Below are positions 17,525 to 26,446 of a DNA stretch of 64,000 nt, in pieces. This DNA comes from Rhizobium leguminosarum bv. viciae USDA 2370 (GTDB lineage: Bacteria > Pseudomonadota > Alphaproteobacteria > Rhizobiales > Rhizobiaceae). The notes under the pieces were generated by a model. That model saw only the letters and a program-made list of their open reading frames with translations. It did no database searches and was not told the DNA's origin. How positions within the stretch are numbered: position 1 is the first letter of the stretch; the number at the start of each line of letters is the position of its first letter. The stretch spans positions 62,001 to 126,000 of the forward strand of contig NZ_MRDL01000036.1 in the NCBI RefSeq assembly GCF_002008365.1. The letters are read 5' to 3'. The position numbers were made by a program, and so were the translations under genes.

Positions 17525-20032
17525 ATGGCGGATTTTATTGCAGTCATTCGGCGGGCCGTTGACGGCTTGGCTGAAAATACCCCCGAGATGCGGGTGAAAG
17601 TCTACGAACGTGCCCGCGGCGCAGTGCAGCGGCAGCTCGAGAATATGAAGCCGCGTCCGCCGGAAGCCATGCTGCAACGCCAGCTCGAAAAGCTCGAGGC
17701 CGCCATCCGCGAGGTGGAAGGCGAACACTCCGAGGCGCTGCCGCTCGATGAGCCGGTCGCCGCCGTCGCCGCGCTGGAATCCGCGGAAGAGCAAACTCTT
17801 CACGACGAAAGCGAACCGGCGCCTGCGCCGGAGACTGCTGTCGAGGAGCCGGTTGACGAAGCCTATGCGGAACCGCAGGCGGCCGAGGTCGCCGACGAGC
17901 CCGATCACGTGGAAGCCGCCGCGCCAGAGGACGCTGAGGAAGAGGTCGCTGCCGAGGAGCCCCTTTCCGCGGAAGAACCTGTTCCCGCCGTAATCCCTGT
18001 TGCCGCCGAGACAGCGGTTTCGCCGGAGACATCCGGTCCCGCCGAGACATATTGGCATCCCTCGCATGAAGAGGAAGCGCCAGCCGAGGAATGGCATGCT
18101 AGCGAGGCGCGCGACGTCGCTGCCGAAGACGTGTCGGCCGAACATGACGGCCGGGAGCCGCCTGCCGCGCATCGCAGCGAGCAAGCCGACGAAGACCGTG
18201 CCGACGAGCAGCATCCCCTGGAAGCTGACGAGATCGCGGCCGAGCCGGTGGCGGTGGACAACGAGGAGCCGGAGGCCGAGGAGGCTTACGAGCCCGTCGA
18301 GCCGTTGCCGCCGACCACCCGCGGCATAGACCATGCATCCAACCGGCTGGTGGAGCCGGTCGCCGATTTCGATCGTCAGCAGGAATTCGTCGAGCACAGC
18401 CGCGAGGAGCCGTTGCAGGCCGATGCTGCGGCGCATTTCGACCCGGTCTGGGCCGAGCCCGTTGCCCAAACGCCGGCTCCGCCGCCCAAGGATGCGGAGA
18501 CCGAATGGGCGGAAGAGGAACTCAGGCAATATTCGCAGGCGGCGCCGGTCACCGCGGATGCCTCGGCGCGCGCCTTCGAAGAGGTGATATCAAGCCTCGA
18601 AAATGCGGCCCCCGCGGCCGTCATGCCGGCCGCCAAGGAAAGTTTCTCCTGGGAGACAGCCGCCTTCGACGATCTGCCGCCGATCGAGGCCGGCAGCAAT
18701 AAGAAGGCGCCGGTTGCCTCTCATTTCGACGATGTCGACATCTTCGCGGAAGTGCACAACGGCAAGCCCGCGGCTGCTAGCGGCGCGCCGAGCGAGGACT
18801 GGCGCGAGGCGAAGGCGCTGCGCGGCTACGACCGCCGCGGCTCGGTCGCCGCTGATGACGATGACGCCAATCCGTCGATGGATATCGATCAGATCGTTGC
18901 CTCCAAGCTGCAGGGCAAGAGTTTCCGTATGGAGCCGAAGCGTCGCCGCTTCGGCATCGGTACCGTGATCACGCTCATCTTCGCACTCATCCTGATTGGT
19001 GGCGGCGCCTATGCCGGCTGGATGAACAGAGAGGCGCTAGTGGCGATGGTCGACGGGCTCGTCAGCTCGGCACCGTCGCAGGCGACCAAGAACGAGGCGG
19101 CAACACCGCCGGCTAGCTCGGCGACGCCTGCCCAGCCGGGCGCGGTGACGCCAGCCCAGCCAACCACACCAGGAGCGCAGAATACCCCAGCGACGCCGGC
19201 TCAGCCGAACCCGCAGGTAGCGTCAATGAACAATGACGGCGCTGCGGCCAATTCGAAATTCACCCAACGGCTGCTGACCGATGGGACCGAGGTCGACAGT
19301 GGACCGGCGACTGTGCCGGGAACACCGACTGCGGAAGGAAAATCGGTCGCCGAACAGAATGTCGCGGCAGCAGATACGCCGCCTGCCAGCGCGCAGGGCG
19401 ATGTGGCACCCGCCGAAACGCCGACGCCAAACGGCCCGGTGTCATCGCCGCAGCAGACCCCACCCGTCGGTTCGTCGGAAAAGATGTTCCTCTATGAGGA
19501 GCGTATCGGCCAGAGTTCGCCGACGGCGATCGAGGGATCGGTCGTCTGGAGCGTGCAGCACGAGGCCGGTCAGGACGGCCGGCAGGAGGCGACGGTACAG
19601 GGCAACGTCACCGTTCCCGAACGCAATCTTTCGGCTCTCGTCACCTTCAAGCGCAATTCCGATCCGTCACTGCCGGCAAGCCATCTCGTGGAGATCGTAT
19701 TCTCGGTGCCGCCGAATTTCGAAGGCGGCAGCATCGACAGCGTCCAGCGCATCTCGATGAAGCGCACGGAGCAGGACCGCGGCGACGCGCTGATCGCGGT
19801 TCCGGCCAAGATCACCGACGATTTCCATATGATCGCGCTCAACGATTACCCTGATGCGCGCAAGGCCAATCTCGACCTGATGTCGACCCGCAACTGGATC
19901 GATATTCCGATCACCTACCGCAACGGCCGCCGCGCGCTGCTGACGATGGAAAAAGGCGGTACGGGAACGGACGCCTTCAATACCGCGATCAAGGAATGGA
20001 CCGCGCTCGGGGATGTGTCGACGAGCCAGTGA
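17525..20032 (+). CDS. Large acidic single-pass membrane protein of unknown function, 835 aa
   Basis: I do not recognise a named family. The layout is distinctive. A conserved-looking helical N-terminus (residues 1-75) is followed by a very acidic Glu/Ala/Pro-rich stretch (about 75-400). A basic patch (PKRRRFG) then precedes one membrane helix (about 476-499). A Pro/Ala/Thr/Gln-rich linker (about 515-650) leads to a folded C-terminal domain (about 655-835) predicted on the outside. The topology suggests a cytoplasmic disordered arm and a periplasmic domain bridging to the cell wall or another envelope partner, which is inference. It follows purA after 60 bp and precedes the convergent rpoH gene. 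Confidence 0.8.
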   Translation: MADFIAVIRRAVDGLAENTPEMRVKVYERARGAVQRQLENMKPRPPEAMLQRQLEKLEAAIREVEGEHSEALPLDEPVAAVAALESAEEQTLHDESEPAPAPETAVEEPVDEAYAEPQAAEVADEPDHVEAAAPEDAEEEVAAEEPLSAEEPVPAVIPVAAETAVSPETSGPAETYWHPSHEEEAPAEEWHASEARDVAAEDVSAEHDGREPPAAHRSEQADEDRADEQHPLEADEIAAEPVAVDNEEPEAEEAYEPVEPLPPTTRGIDHASNRLVEPVADFDRQQEFVEHSREEPLQADAAAHFDPVWAEPVAQTPAPPPKDAETEWAEEELRQYSQAAPVTADASARAFEEVISSLENAAPAAVMPAAKESFSWETAAFDDLPPIEAGSNKKAPVASHFDDVDIFAEVHNGKPAAASGAPSEDWREAKALRGYDRRGSVAADDDDANPSMDIDQIVASKLQGKSFRMEPKRRRFGIGTVITLIFALILIGGGAYAGWMNREALVAMVDGLVSSAPSQATKNEAATPPASSATPAQPGAVTPAQPTTPGAQNTPATPAQPNPQVASMNNDGAAANSKFTQRLLTDGTEVDSGPATVPGTPTAEGKSVAEQNVAAADTPPASAQGDVAPAETPTPNGPVSSPQQTPPVGSSEKMFLYEERIGQSSPTAIEGSVVWSVQHEAGQDGRQEATVQGNVTVPERNLSALVTFKRNSDPSLPASHLVEIVFSVPPNFEGGSIDSVQRISMKRTEQDRGDALIAVPAKITDDFHMIALNDYPDARKANLDLMSTRNWIDIPITYRNGRRALLTMEKGGTGTDAFNTAIKEWTALGDVSTSQ

Positions 20033-20110
20033 GGGTTTCTTCAGCAACGCCAGAATTCCGGACCTTTGGGGTGGCGCTGAGACTGCGGTACAAAAGTGAA
20101 TGAAAATGAA

Positions 20111-20136
20111 AAGGCGGGCCGCAAGGGACCCGCCTT
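20111..20136 (-). terminator. Terminator of rpoH
   Basis: On the minus strand an 8-bp stem (AAGGCGGG / CCCGCCTT) is followed by TTCATTTTC. It lies 25 bp beyond the rpoH stop codon. It may also stop the convergent gene ending at 20032. Confidence 0.75.
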
Positions 20137-20160
20137 CTTCAATTGTATCGCGCGGCAGGC

Positions 20161-21069
20161 TTATGCCGTGGCTTCGACGACGCGGACGGCCTTGGCGCGT
20201 TCCAGGGCTTCCTTGCGGACCGCGTCCTGCACCTTTTCGAAGGCGCGGACCTCGATCTGGCGCACGCGTTCGCGGCTGATGTCGAATTCGGTCGAAAGGT
20301 CTTCCAGGGTCACTGGATCCTCGGCGAGACGGCGAGCCTCGAAGATGCGGCGTTCGCGCTCGTTCAGCACGCTCATCGCTTTCGCCAGCATGCGCCGGCG
20401 GGTGTCGAGCTCATCCTGTTCGATCAGCACGTCTTCCTGGCTGTCATGGTCGTCCACCAGCCAATCCTGCCATTGGCCGCTGTCACCTTCGGCTGCCTTG
20501 ATCGGTGCGTTCAGCGAGGCGTCGCCGGAGAGGCGGCGGTTCATCGAAATGACCTCCTCCTCCGAGACGTTCAGCTTGGTGGCAATTTCCGAGACGTGCT
20601 CCGGCTTCAGGTCGCCGTCATCGATTGCCTGGATGCGGCCCTTCAGCCGGCGCAGGTTGAAGAACAGGCGCTTCTGGTTGGCGGTCGTGCCCATCTTCAC
20701 CAGCGACCACGAGCGCAGGATATATTCCTGGATCGAGGCCTTGATCCACCACATGGCATAGGTGGCGAGGCGGAAGCCGCGCTCGGCATCGAATTTCTTG
20801 ACGGCCTGCATCAGGCCGACATTGCCCTCGGAGACGACTTCGCCGATCGGCAGGCCGTAGCCGCGATAACCCATCGCGATCTTCGCGACGAGGCGAAGAT
20901 GGCTGGTGACGAGCTTGTGGGCGGCGTCCCGGTCACCATGCTCGGCATAACGCTTGGCGAGCATGTATTCCTGCTGCGGCTCCAGCATCGGGAACTTGCG
21001 GATTTCGTCGAGGTAACGATTGAGACCGGCTTCACCGGCGGTGATGGACGGCAAGGTATTTCGGGCCAT
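20161..21069 (-). CDS. rpoH: RNA polymerase heat-shock sigma factor (sigma-32)
   Basis: This 302-residue sigma-70-family protein carries region 2 (FDAERGFRLATYAMWWIKAS, core-binding and -10 recognition), the RpoH-specific box QKRLFFNLRR and a region 4 helix-turn-helix near the C-terminus (FDISRERVRQIEVRAFEKVQ). It directs transcription of heat-shock and protein-folding genes. The start at 21069 follows a strong AGGAGG site; in-frame extension upstream is not conserved. Its position beside a RluA-type pseudouridine synthase and purA fits my recollection of the rpoH1 locus of other rhizobia; rhizobia usually hold a second rpoH elsewhere. Confidence 0.97.
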   Translation of the reverse strand: MARNTLPSITAGEAGLNRYLDEIRKFPMLEPQQEYMLAKRYAEHGDRDAAHKLVTSHLRLVAKIAMGYRGYGLPIGEVVSEGNVGLMQAVKKFDAERGFRLATYAMWWIKASIQEYILRSWSLVKMGTTANQKRLFFNLRRLKGRIQAIDDGDLKPEHVSEIATKLNVSEEEVISMNRRLSGDASLNAPIKAAEGDSGQWQDWLVDDHDSQEDVLIEQDELDTRRRMLAKAMSVLNERERRIFEARRLAEDPVTLEDLSTEFDISRERVRQIEVRAFEKVQDAVRKEALERAKAVRVVEATA

Positions 21070-21141
21070 AGTGCACCCTCCTAAAGTGAATTCCGGTTCC
21101 CGATGGAAACGCGTCCTCGCGTTAAAAAGGCAAACCGGGAC

Positions 21142-21165
21142 GTGCGGCTCTCTCCGAGCCCGCAC
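21142..21165 (-). other. Hairpin between the pseudouridine synthase and rpoH
   Basis: A 9-bp stem with one bulged G (GTGCGGGCTC / GAGCCGCAC on the minus strand) has a 5-nt loop and is followed after a short gap by TTTGCCTTTTT. It may end the upstream pseudouridine synthase transcript or lie in the rpoH leader, about 70-95 nt before its start codon. Confidence 0.45.
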
Positions 21166-21256
21166 TAAGTCAATATACAGATAAGTGTGGCGAAACGGCG
21201 GTTCAAGGTGCCGCTCACGCAGCTGTGAGTTGGAAGGCCGGCATTCAGAGCCGCCT

Positions 21257-22282
21257 TTATCGCCGCAGCGCCTCGACCAATTCGACCATATCATCCGGCA
21301 GCGGCACCTCGAAATGCATGATTCCGCCGGTGCGGGGATGCTCGAATTGCAGCATGAAGGCATGCAGCGCCTGGCGGCCGAAACCGTTGACAACCTTGCG
21401 GATCTCTTCGGGCAGAAGATTGGCCTTGGTCTTGAAGCCGGCGCCGTAAACCGTATCGCCGAGCAGCGGATGGCCGATATGGGCCATGTGGACACGAATC
21501 TGGTGGGTGCGGCCGGTTTCGAGGCGGCACTCGACCAGCGAGGCGAACGCGGTCGCGTCCGGCTTCTCATGGAAGCGCTCGATCACCTGGTAATGCGTGA
21601 TCGCCTCGTCGGCGTCCCGACTGTCGGGGCGTTTGACGGCGCGGCGCGTGCGGTCGCCGGTGGCGCGGCCAAGCGGCGCGTCGACTGTGCCCGACAGCGT
21701 GCGGGGTCGGCCCCAGACGACTGCCTGGTAGGCCCGCTCCAGCGGCATGGTGCGGCCATGGTCGGCAAATTGCAGCGAGAGGTGGCGATGGGCAATGTCG
21801 TTCTTGGCGACGACCATGACGCCTGTCGTGTCCTTGTCGAGACGGTGGACGATGCCGGGGCGGCGCACACCGCCGATGCCGGAGAGCGTATCGCTGCAAT
21901 GGTGGATCAGCGCGTTGACCAGCGTCCCCGTCCAGTTGCCGGGGCCGGGATGGACGACGAGGCCGGAAGGCTTGGAAATGACGATGACGTCGTCGTCCTC
22001 ATGGAGGATATCAAGCGGGATGTCCTCGCCCTGCGGCGTCGGGTCTTCCGGCTCGGGCAGCGTGATCTCGAAACTATCGCCGGTGCGCACCTTGCGTTGC
22101 GGGTCGGTGACGGGCTGGCCGCGCAGAAAAACCTGGCCATCTTTGATCAGCGTCTTGATGCGGCTGCGCGAAAATTCCTCACCGACCTGCGCCGTCAGCC
22201 AGGCGTCGAGCCGGCCTTCGGCGCTTTCATCGGCGGTCAGGACTTTTCTATTGCCGGCGGCTTGTTTAAAGGGGTCGCTCAA
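21257..22282 (-). CDS. RluA/RluD-family 23S rRNA pseudouridine synthase, 341 aa
   Basis: An N-terminal S4 RNA-binding domain (about residues 18-80, with EGRLDAWLTAQVGEEFSRSR) precedes the pseudouridine synthase domain. The catalytic motif HRLDKDTTGVMVVAK holds the active-site Asp, and later LETGRTHQIRVHMAHIGHPL is the family's second signature. The S4 plus catalytic layout is that of RluD/RluC, which modify 23S rRNA; RluD is the likelier. The start is a TTG at 22282 preceded by GGAGAAGAAG; no ATG is available before the conserved region. It lies upstream of rpoH on the same strand and divergent from a small membrane protein 42 bp away. Confidence 0.93.
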   Translation of the reverse strand: MSDPFKQAAGNRKVLTADESAEGRLDAWLTAQVGEEFSRSRIKTLIKDGQVFLRGQPVTDPQRKVRTGDSFEITLPEPEDPTPQGEDIPLDILHEDDDVIVISKPSGLVVHPGPGNWTGTLVNALIHHCSDTLSGIGGVRRPGIVHRLDKDTTGVMVVAKNDIAHRHLSLQFADHGRTMPLERAYQAVVWGRPRTLSGTVDAPLGRATGDRTRRAVKRPDSRDADEAITHYQVIERFHEKPDATAFASLVECRLETGRTHQIRVHMAHIGHPLLGDTVYGAGFKTKANLLPEEIRKVVNGFGRQALHAFMLQFEHPRTGGIMHFEVPLPDDMVELVEALRR

Positions 22283-22324
22283 GACGCTTCTTCTCCGACG
22301 TATTTTTTAGAACGGGACGCACAG

Positions 22325-22711
22325 ATGACAGCAATCGAGCCAGACGACCAGGAAGAGAAGCCCCTTGATCCGGCGATGGAAAGTGTCCGGCGCAAGATGG
22401 TCCGCCTGCAGATCGTTTCCGGCGCCATCATGTTCGTGAGCCTTATGGCGGTCTTCGGCGCGGTTGTCTACAAGGCGATGCACAGCGAGCCGAAGGAGAC
22501 GGCGTCCACTGTTGCCGCCTCCGGCGTGCCTTCGGATGCGCCGCTTGCGGCAACCGTTTCCCTGCCGCTTGGCTTCAAGGTGCAGTCCACATCGTTTTCG
22601 GCCGGGCAGATCCTTTTCTACGGCGAAACGGTCGAGGGCAAGAGCAAGGCTCTGGTCTACGATCTCAGGACCGGCCGCACCGTCGCCGACGTCACCGTCG
22701 CGGGCAATTGA
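22325..22711 (+). CDS. Small single-pass membrane protein, 128 aa, unknown function
   Basis: The protein has a charged N-terminus (about 25 residues), one membrane segment (about residues 30-50, LQIVSGAIMFVSLMAVFGAV) and a periplasmic C-terminal part of about 75 residues ending YDLRTGRTVADVTVAGN. I recognise no named family; rhizobial genomes carry similar fimbrial-free, DUF-type proteins at this place. The ATG at 22325 was preferred to the long upstream frame, which overlaps the opposite gene. It is followed after 7 bp by the SpoU methyltransferase gene, so the two form an operon. Confidence 0.8.
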   Translation: MTAIEPDDQEEKPLDPAMESVRRKMVRLQIVSGAIMFVSLMAVFGAVVYKAMHSEPKETASTVAASGVPSDAPLAATVSLPLGFKVQSTSFSAGQILFYGETVEGKSKALVYDLRTGRTVADVTVAGN

Positions 22712-22718
22712 GGCCGGC

Positions 22719-23543
22719 ATGGCCGCCGTTCCGATCGACATCGACAGCGCCGACGATCCGCGCGTCGCCGAATTCCGCGATATTCGCGAGCGCGACCTGA
22801 CCGGCCGAGAGAACCGCTTCATCGCCGAAGGCACCGTCGTGCTGCGCATGCTCGCCGAGGCGCATGCGGCCGGCCGCGGCTTTTTCGCCGAAAAGATCCT
22901 GCTGCTGCGCAACCGCGTCGAGGGCCTCCGGCCCATCCTGGAGCGGTTTCCGGCCGATGTGCCGGTCTATGTCGCCGGGGCTGATGTGCTCGACGGCGTC
23001 GTCGGTTTCCATCTGCATCGCGGCGTTCTCGCGCTCGGCCGGCGGGAGGATCGCGGGGAAGCTGCCCTTCTTGACGCGCTGCCGGAGCAGGCGCTGGTGC
23101 TCGTCGGTTGTGGCATTTCCAATCACGACAATGCCGGCTCGATGTTTCGCAATGCGGCTGCCTTCCGGGCCGATGCGGTGCTGCTCGACGAAACCTCCTG
23201 TGATCCACTCTACCGCAAGGCGCTGCGTGTCTCGGTCGGTTCGGTGCTGGGCGTTGCGCACCGTCGCGGCGGCAAGGCGCTGGATGTGCTTCTGGCGCTT
23301 GCCGAACGGGGCTTTGCCATCTGGACGCTTTCGCCGCACGGCAAGACCGATATCCGCGCCATTCCGGCCTCGACGCGTATGGCGCTCGTCGTCGGCACCG
23401 AAGGCGAGGGGTTGCCGGAGGCGCTGCTTGCGCGGTTCCAGAGCGCGCGCATTCCGCAGTCGGAGGAACTCGACAGCCTCAACGCCGCGACGGCAACGGG
23501 GATCGCACTGTTTTCCATGGCCTCGGCGATGGGCCGGATCTAA
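22719..23543 (+). CDS. SpoU/TrmH-family RNA 2'-O-methyltransferase, 274 aa
   Basis: An N-terminal substrate-recognition domain (about residues 10-110) precedes a knotted SPOUT methyltransferase domain. All three SpoU motifs are visible: NHDNAGSMFRNAAAF (motif 1, with the catalytic Asn/Arg), LVVGTEGEGLPEALL (motif 2) and LNAATATGIALFSM (motif 3). It transfers methyl from S-adenosylmethionine to a ribose in rRNA or tRNA; the target nucleotide is not predictable. The start at 22719 is 7 bp after the preceding stop, consistent with translational coupling. Confidence 0.92.
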   Translation: MAAVPIDIDSADDPRVAEFRDIRERDLTGRENRFIAEGTVVLRMLAEAHAAGRGFFAEKILLLRNRVEGLRPILERFPADVPVYVAGADVLDGVVGFHLHRGVLALGRREDRGEAALLDALPEQALVLVGCGISNHDNAGSMFRNAAAFRADAVLLDETSCDPLYRKALRVSVGSVLGVAHRRGGKALDVLLALAERGFAIWTLSPHGKTDIRAIPASTRMALVVGTEGEGLPEALLARFQSARIPQSEELDSLNAATATGIALFSMASAMGRI

Positions 23544-23620
23544 CGCATGCCTTCTCAAATCGAAATCGATTTTCAGGGTTCTGCGCCAATTCAAAAATGA
23601 TGGCGCGCCGCGCTAAGGCG

Positions 23621-24781
23621 TCAGCGCGGGGGATCGGCGATGATCGCGGCCGCCCTGTCGGCAAGGCTGACGCGATCGTTCGGATTCCTTTCCGCAGCAT
23701 CCAACAGCAGTGTGCGGATCGGTGAGGAGGGACCTTCCTTAAGTGCGGTCAGCGCCACCATATTGGCGGCGATCGAGGCGATCTCCTCGCGGATCGCGCC
23801 ATCGCGCCCGGTTGAGGCCTTTGCCTTTTCCAGCCGCTCGGCAAGGGCGGCACTGCGCGTGCGGACATCTTCGCCGATCTCAGACGTGACGACGGCGGTG
23901 TCGAGCGCGGATGCGACCGTGTCTTCGGCCGGCATTTCCGCCGGCAGGTCCGCCACCATCCCGGCAAGGCCGGCGTCGCGCAGCACCCGGTTGACCTTGC
24001 GGATTTCGGCGTTGGCGGCCTTCAACTGCTCCTTCAACTTGGTGATCTCCTGCTGGCGGCGCGCGACCAGGGTTTCCTTTTCGGTGGCGGAAGCGCTCTC
24101 GCGCGCGGCCTTATCCTCCAGACGGATTACCATATGCTGCTGCTGCGTCAGTTTCTGTTCGGCATCCTTGGCGCGCTTCTGCAGCAGGCTGACGTCCTGG
24201 CGCAGCGTGTCGCGTTCGTCGCGCAGCGCGTTGACACGGAATTTCAGGCTCTCCGCCTCGGTCTCGCGCGCGGCCAGGTCGATCCTCAGCCCATCGGCCT
24301 GTTCACCGAGCTTGCTCAGGCGCGTCCGCATCGTCGCCAGTTCGCTTTCCTTGTTGGCAGCGGACTGCTCGGCAATATGCAGGTTGGTCTTCAACTGGCT
24401 GATATAGTTCTCGTCCTTGCGCAGATGCGAGCGCTGGTCGGCTGCTTCGACATGCATCTCGCCGATCTGCGCCTGCAAATCGCCGATCTCGGCGGCAAGC
24501 CTGCCGGCGTCGACGGCGAGGGCGTCGTGGCGAAGCTGGAACGACAGGGATTTCTCGCGCTCACGCAGAAGGTCCTGGGTGGTGCGGGCATTTTCGGCGG
24601 CATAAAGCGCGCGCACCATGTCTTTCTGGGCGCGAACCTCTTGTGGGCTCAGCGGCATCGTCGCTTTCAGCCGGTTCTCTGTATACCAGACAATACGGCG
24701 GTGAACGGCCGGCGAGACCAGAAAGACGAGGAAGGCCGCGGTCAGGAAGCCCAATCCGAACAAAAGAGCATATTCGATCAC
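23621..24781 (-). CDS. Membrane-anchored coiled-coil protein, 386 aa, unknown function
   Basis: An N-terminal membrane segment (about residues 3-25, EYALLFGLGFLTAAFLVFLV) is followed by a long heptad-rich region (about 45-265) full of Glu, Lys, Arg, Gln and Leu. An acidic, less ordered stretch (about 275-310) then leads to a C-terminal helical part (about 310-386). The layout is that of a cytoplasmic coiled coil tethered to the inner membrane. I do not recognise a named family; similar proteins occur in rhizobia. It is oriented tail-to-tail with the SpoU gene and precedes (in its own reading sense follows) the EipA-like gene on the same strand. Confidence 0.82.
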   Translation of the reverse strand: MIEYALLFGLGFLTAAFLVFLVSPAVHRRIVWYTENRLKATMPLSPQEVRAQKDMVRALYAAENARTTQDLLREREKSLSFQLRHDALAVDAGRLAAEIGDLQAQIGEMHVEAADQRSHLRKDENYISQLKTNLHIAEQSAANKESELATMRTRLSKLGEQADGLRIDLAARETEAESLKFRVNALRDERDTLRQDVSLLQKRAKDAEQKLTQQQHMVIRLEDKAARESASATEKETLVARRQQEITKLKEQLKAANAEIRKVNRVLRDAGLAGMVADLPAEMPAEDTVASALDTAVVTSEIGEDVRTRSAALAERLEKAKASTGRDGAIREEIASIAANMVALTALKEGPSSPIRTLLLDAAERNPNDRVSLADRAAAIIADPPR

Positions 24782-24853
24782 GGCGCGGCCATCGGTAAGA
24801 AGGTTGATACGGGTCAGCCGCGATGATTAAGCAGGCATGACGCCCATGGCAAG

Positions 24854-24887
24854 GCCGCCGGTGGGGACGGCGGCAGATTCCGGCGGC
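24854..24887 (-). terminator. Possible terminator after the EipA-like gene
   Basis: An inverted repeat GCCGCCGG / CCGGCGGC with an 18-nt loop lies 10 bp beyond the stop codon of the EipA-like gene on the minus strand. No T run follows, so termination is uncertain. Confidence 0.35.
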
Positions 24888-24896
24888 TTTGCGGCC

Positions 24897-25484
24897 TCAG
24901 AAGGGGTTCCAGGTCGGCGCCTGGGTGATCTTGAGATAGCCGACGTTGACGCCGAGGCGGGCACCGACGCCGGTGCGGATCGGCACGACCAGCACATCGT
25001 TGCTCTTGAGCAGCGTCATGCCGAAGCCGGCGATGACATAGGCCGAGCCGCTGACGCCGCCGAAGCGGGCATAGATGCCGTTGATGGAGGGCAGGTCGTA
25101 GACCAGCATCATCACGCGCGAGCCCTGGCCGCCGTAATCGAGGCCGAGCGAGGGTCCCTGCCAGTAGAGATTATGTTCGCCAGCGTTCTTGGTGTTCAGC
25201 TGGCCTTCGCCATAGGTAAGGCCGGCGATGAAGGCGCCGCCGCCTTCTTGTCCGAGGATATAGCCGTTCGGCAGGCCGTATTTCTGGAAGGCACTCTCGA
25301 CGACCTTGGCAAGTCCGCCGCTGGCGGAACCGAAGAAGGAGTGGCCGGCGTCAACGATTTCCTGCATCGTGTACTGGCCGTTGTCCTGGGCAGCGGCCGG
25401 TGCGGCAACCATCAGCGAGGAGAAGACGAGGGCCGAAAGCAACCTGCAGAAGCCGATGAATCGGTGCGGAAATCGAGGGCGCAT
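24897..25484 (-). CDS. DUF1134 / EipA-family cell-envelope protein, 195 aa
   Basis: A signal peptide (about residues 1-30, ending AAPAAAQ) precedes one DUF1134 domain running to the C-terminus. The domain begins with the stretch YTMQEIVDAGHSFFGSASGG and contains VYDLPSINGIYARFGGVSG. This family includes Brucella EipA, a periplasmic envelope-integrity protein. The start at 25484 gives a proper signal peptide; the longer frame does not. A similar role in outer-membrane or cell-wall integrity is inferred from the family. It is divergent from chpT with about 190 bp between. Confidence 0.9.
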   Translation of the reverse strand: MRPRFPHRFIGFCRLLSALVFSSLMVAAPAAAQDNGQYTMQEIVDAGHSFFGSASGGLAKVVESAFQKYGLPNGYILGQEGGGAFIAGLTYGEGQLNTKNAGEHNLYWQGPSLGLDYGGQGSRVMMLVYDLPSINGIYARFGGVSGSAYVIAGFGMTLLKSNDVLVVPIRTGVGARLGVNVGYLKITQAPTWNPF

Positions 25485-25678
25485 TGTGTCATCCGTTCGT
25501 CGTTTGGCTAGGAGCGGGCAACCGCTCGCGGCGATTGGTGCATTTTGCGCCGATGATCTTAACAATCGGTTTACCAAATATGGTGTCATTATGGCATCGA
25601 GTACGATCGCAAACTTCGCGCAATTTTGATGAAGTATATTCCGGGCGCAATGAAATTGCCGCCCCTCAGGAGACGATG

Positions 25679-26326
25679 ATGTCCAAGAACCCCAATCTCA
25701 CCCTGTCCGGCCCGGATCTGGCCGCGCTTCTTTGCAGCCGCGTTTGCCACGATGTCATCTCGCCCGTCGGCGCGATCAATAACGGGCTGGAACTGCTGGA
25801 CGAGGGCGGCGCCGATTCCGATGCGATGGACCTGATCCGCACCAGCGCCCTCAACGCGTCCGTCCGCCTGAAATTCGCACGCCTCGCCTTTGGTGCGTCG
25901 GGCTCCGTCGGCGCCTCGATCGACACGGGCGAGGCCGAACGCGCTGCCAAGGATTTTGCCGTCGCCGAGAAGAAGACCGAGGTGATCTGGAACGGACCGC
26001 GCGCCATCGTCGCCAAGAATCGTGTCAAACTGCTGCTCAACCTCTTCCTCGTTGCCTATTCTGCCATTCCGCGCGGCGGTGTACTCGAGGTAACGCTCGA
26101 AAATCCCGAATTCGATGCCAGGTTCAAGCTCACGGCCAAAGGCAAACTGATGCGCTTGCCGCCGAAATTCGTCGAGATATCGACCGGCACCATCGAGGAG
26201 GCGATCGACGCCCATTCGATCCAGCCCTATTACACAGTACTTCTGGCGCAAGAGTGCGGAATGACGCTCGATCACAGCGCCAGCGCAGACGAGCTGGTGT
26301 TCACGGCAGTGGCCGCGGTGGCCTGA
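25679..26326 (+). CDS. chpT: Histidine phosphotransferase ChpT
   Basis: ChpT relays phosphate from the hybrid kinase CckA to CtrA and CpdR in alphaproteobacteria. The N-terminal helix carries the phosphoacceptor His in SRVCHDVISPVGAINNGLEL (His about residue 21); a degenerate ATPase-like domain follows. Length, 215 residues, is normal. Two ATG codons sit side by side (25676 and 25679); the second has better spacing (6 nt) from AGGAG. Its closeness to ctrA, about 700 bp downstream, supports the assignment. CckA and CpdR are not in the window. Confidence 0.93.
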   Translation: MSKNPNLTLSGPDLAALLCSRVCHDVISPVGAINNGLELLDEGGADSDAMDLIRTSALNASVRLKFARLAFGASGSVGASIDTGEAERAAKDFAVAEKKTEVIWNGPRAIVAKNRVKLLLNLFLVAYSAIPRGGVLEVTLENPEFDARFKLTAKGKLMRLPPKFVEISTGTIEEAIDAHSIQPYYTVLLAQECGMTLDHSASADELVFTAVAAVA

Positions 26327-26446
26327 TTTCGGAGCGCGGACGCGTGTCGGCGCCCGTCCGGTAACGATTCGTTAGCCTGATGGACCTATTCTCCAGGGTT
26401 GTAAGAGGCCTCTTGCTGCGACGAATGCGGGGGCAAAGGAGCGGCC

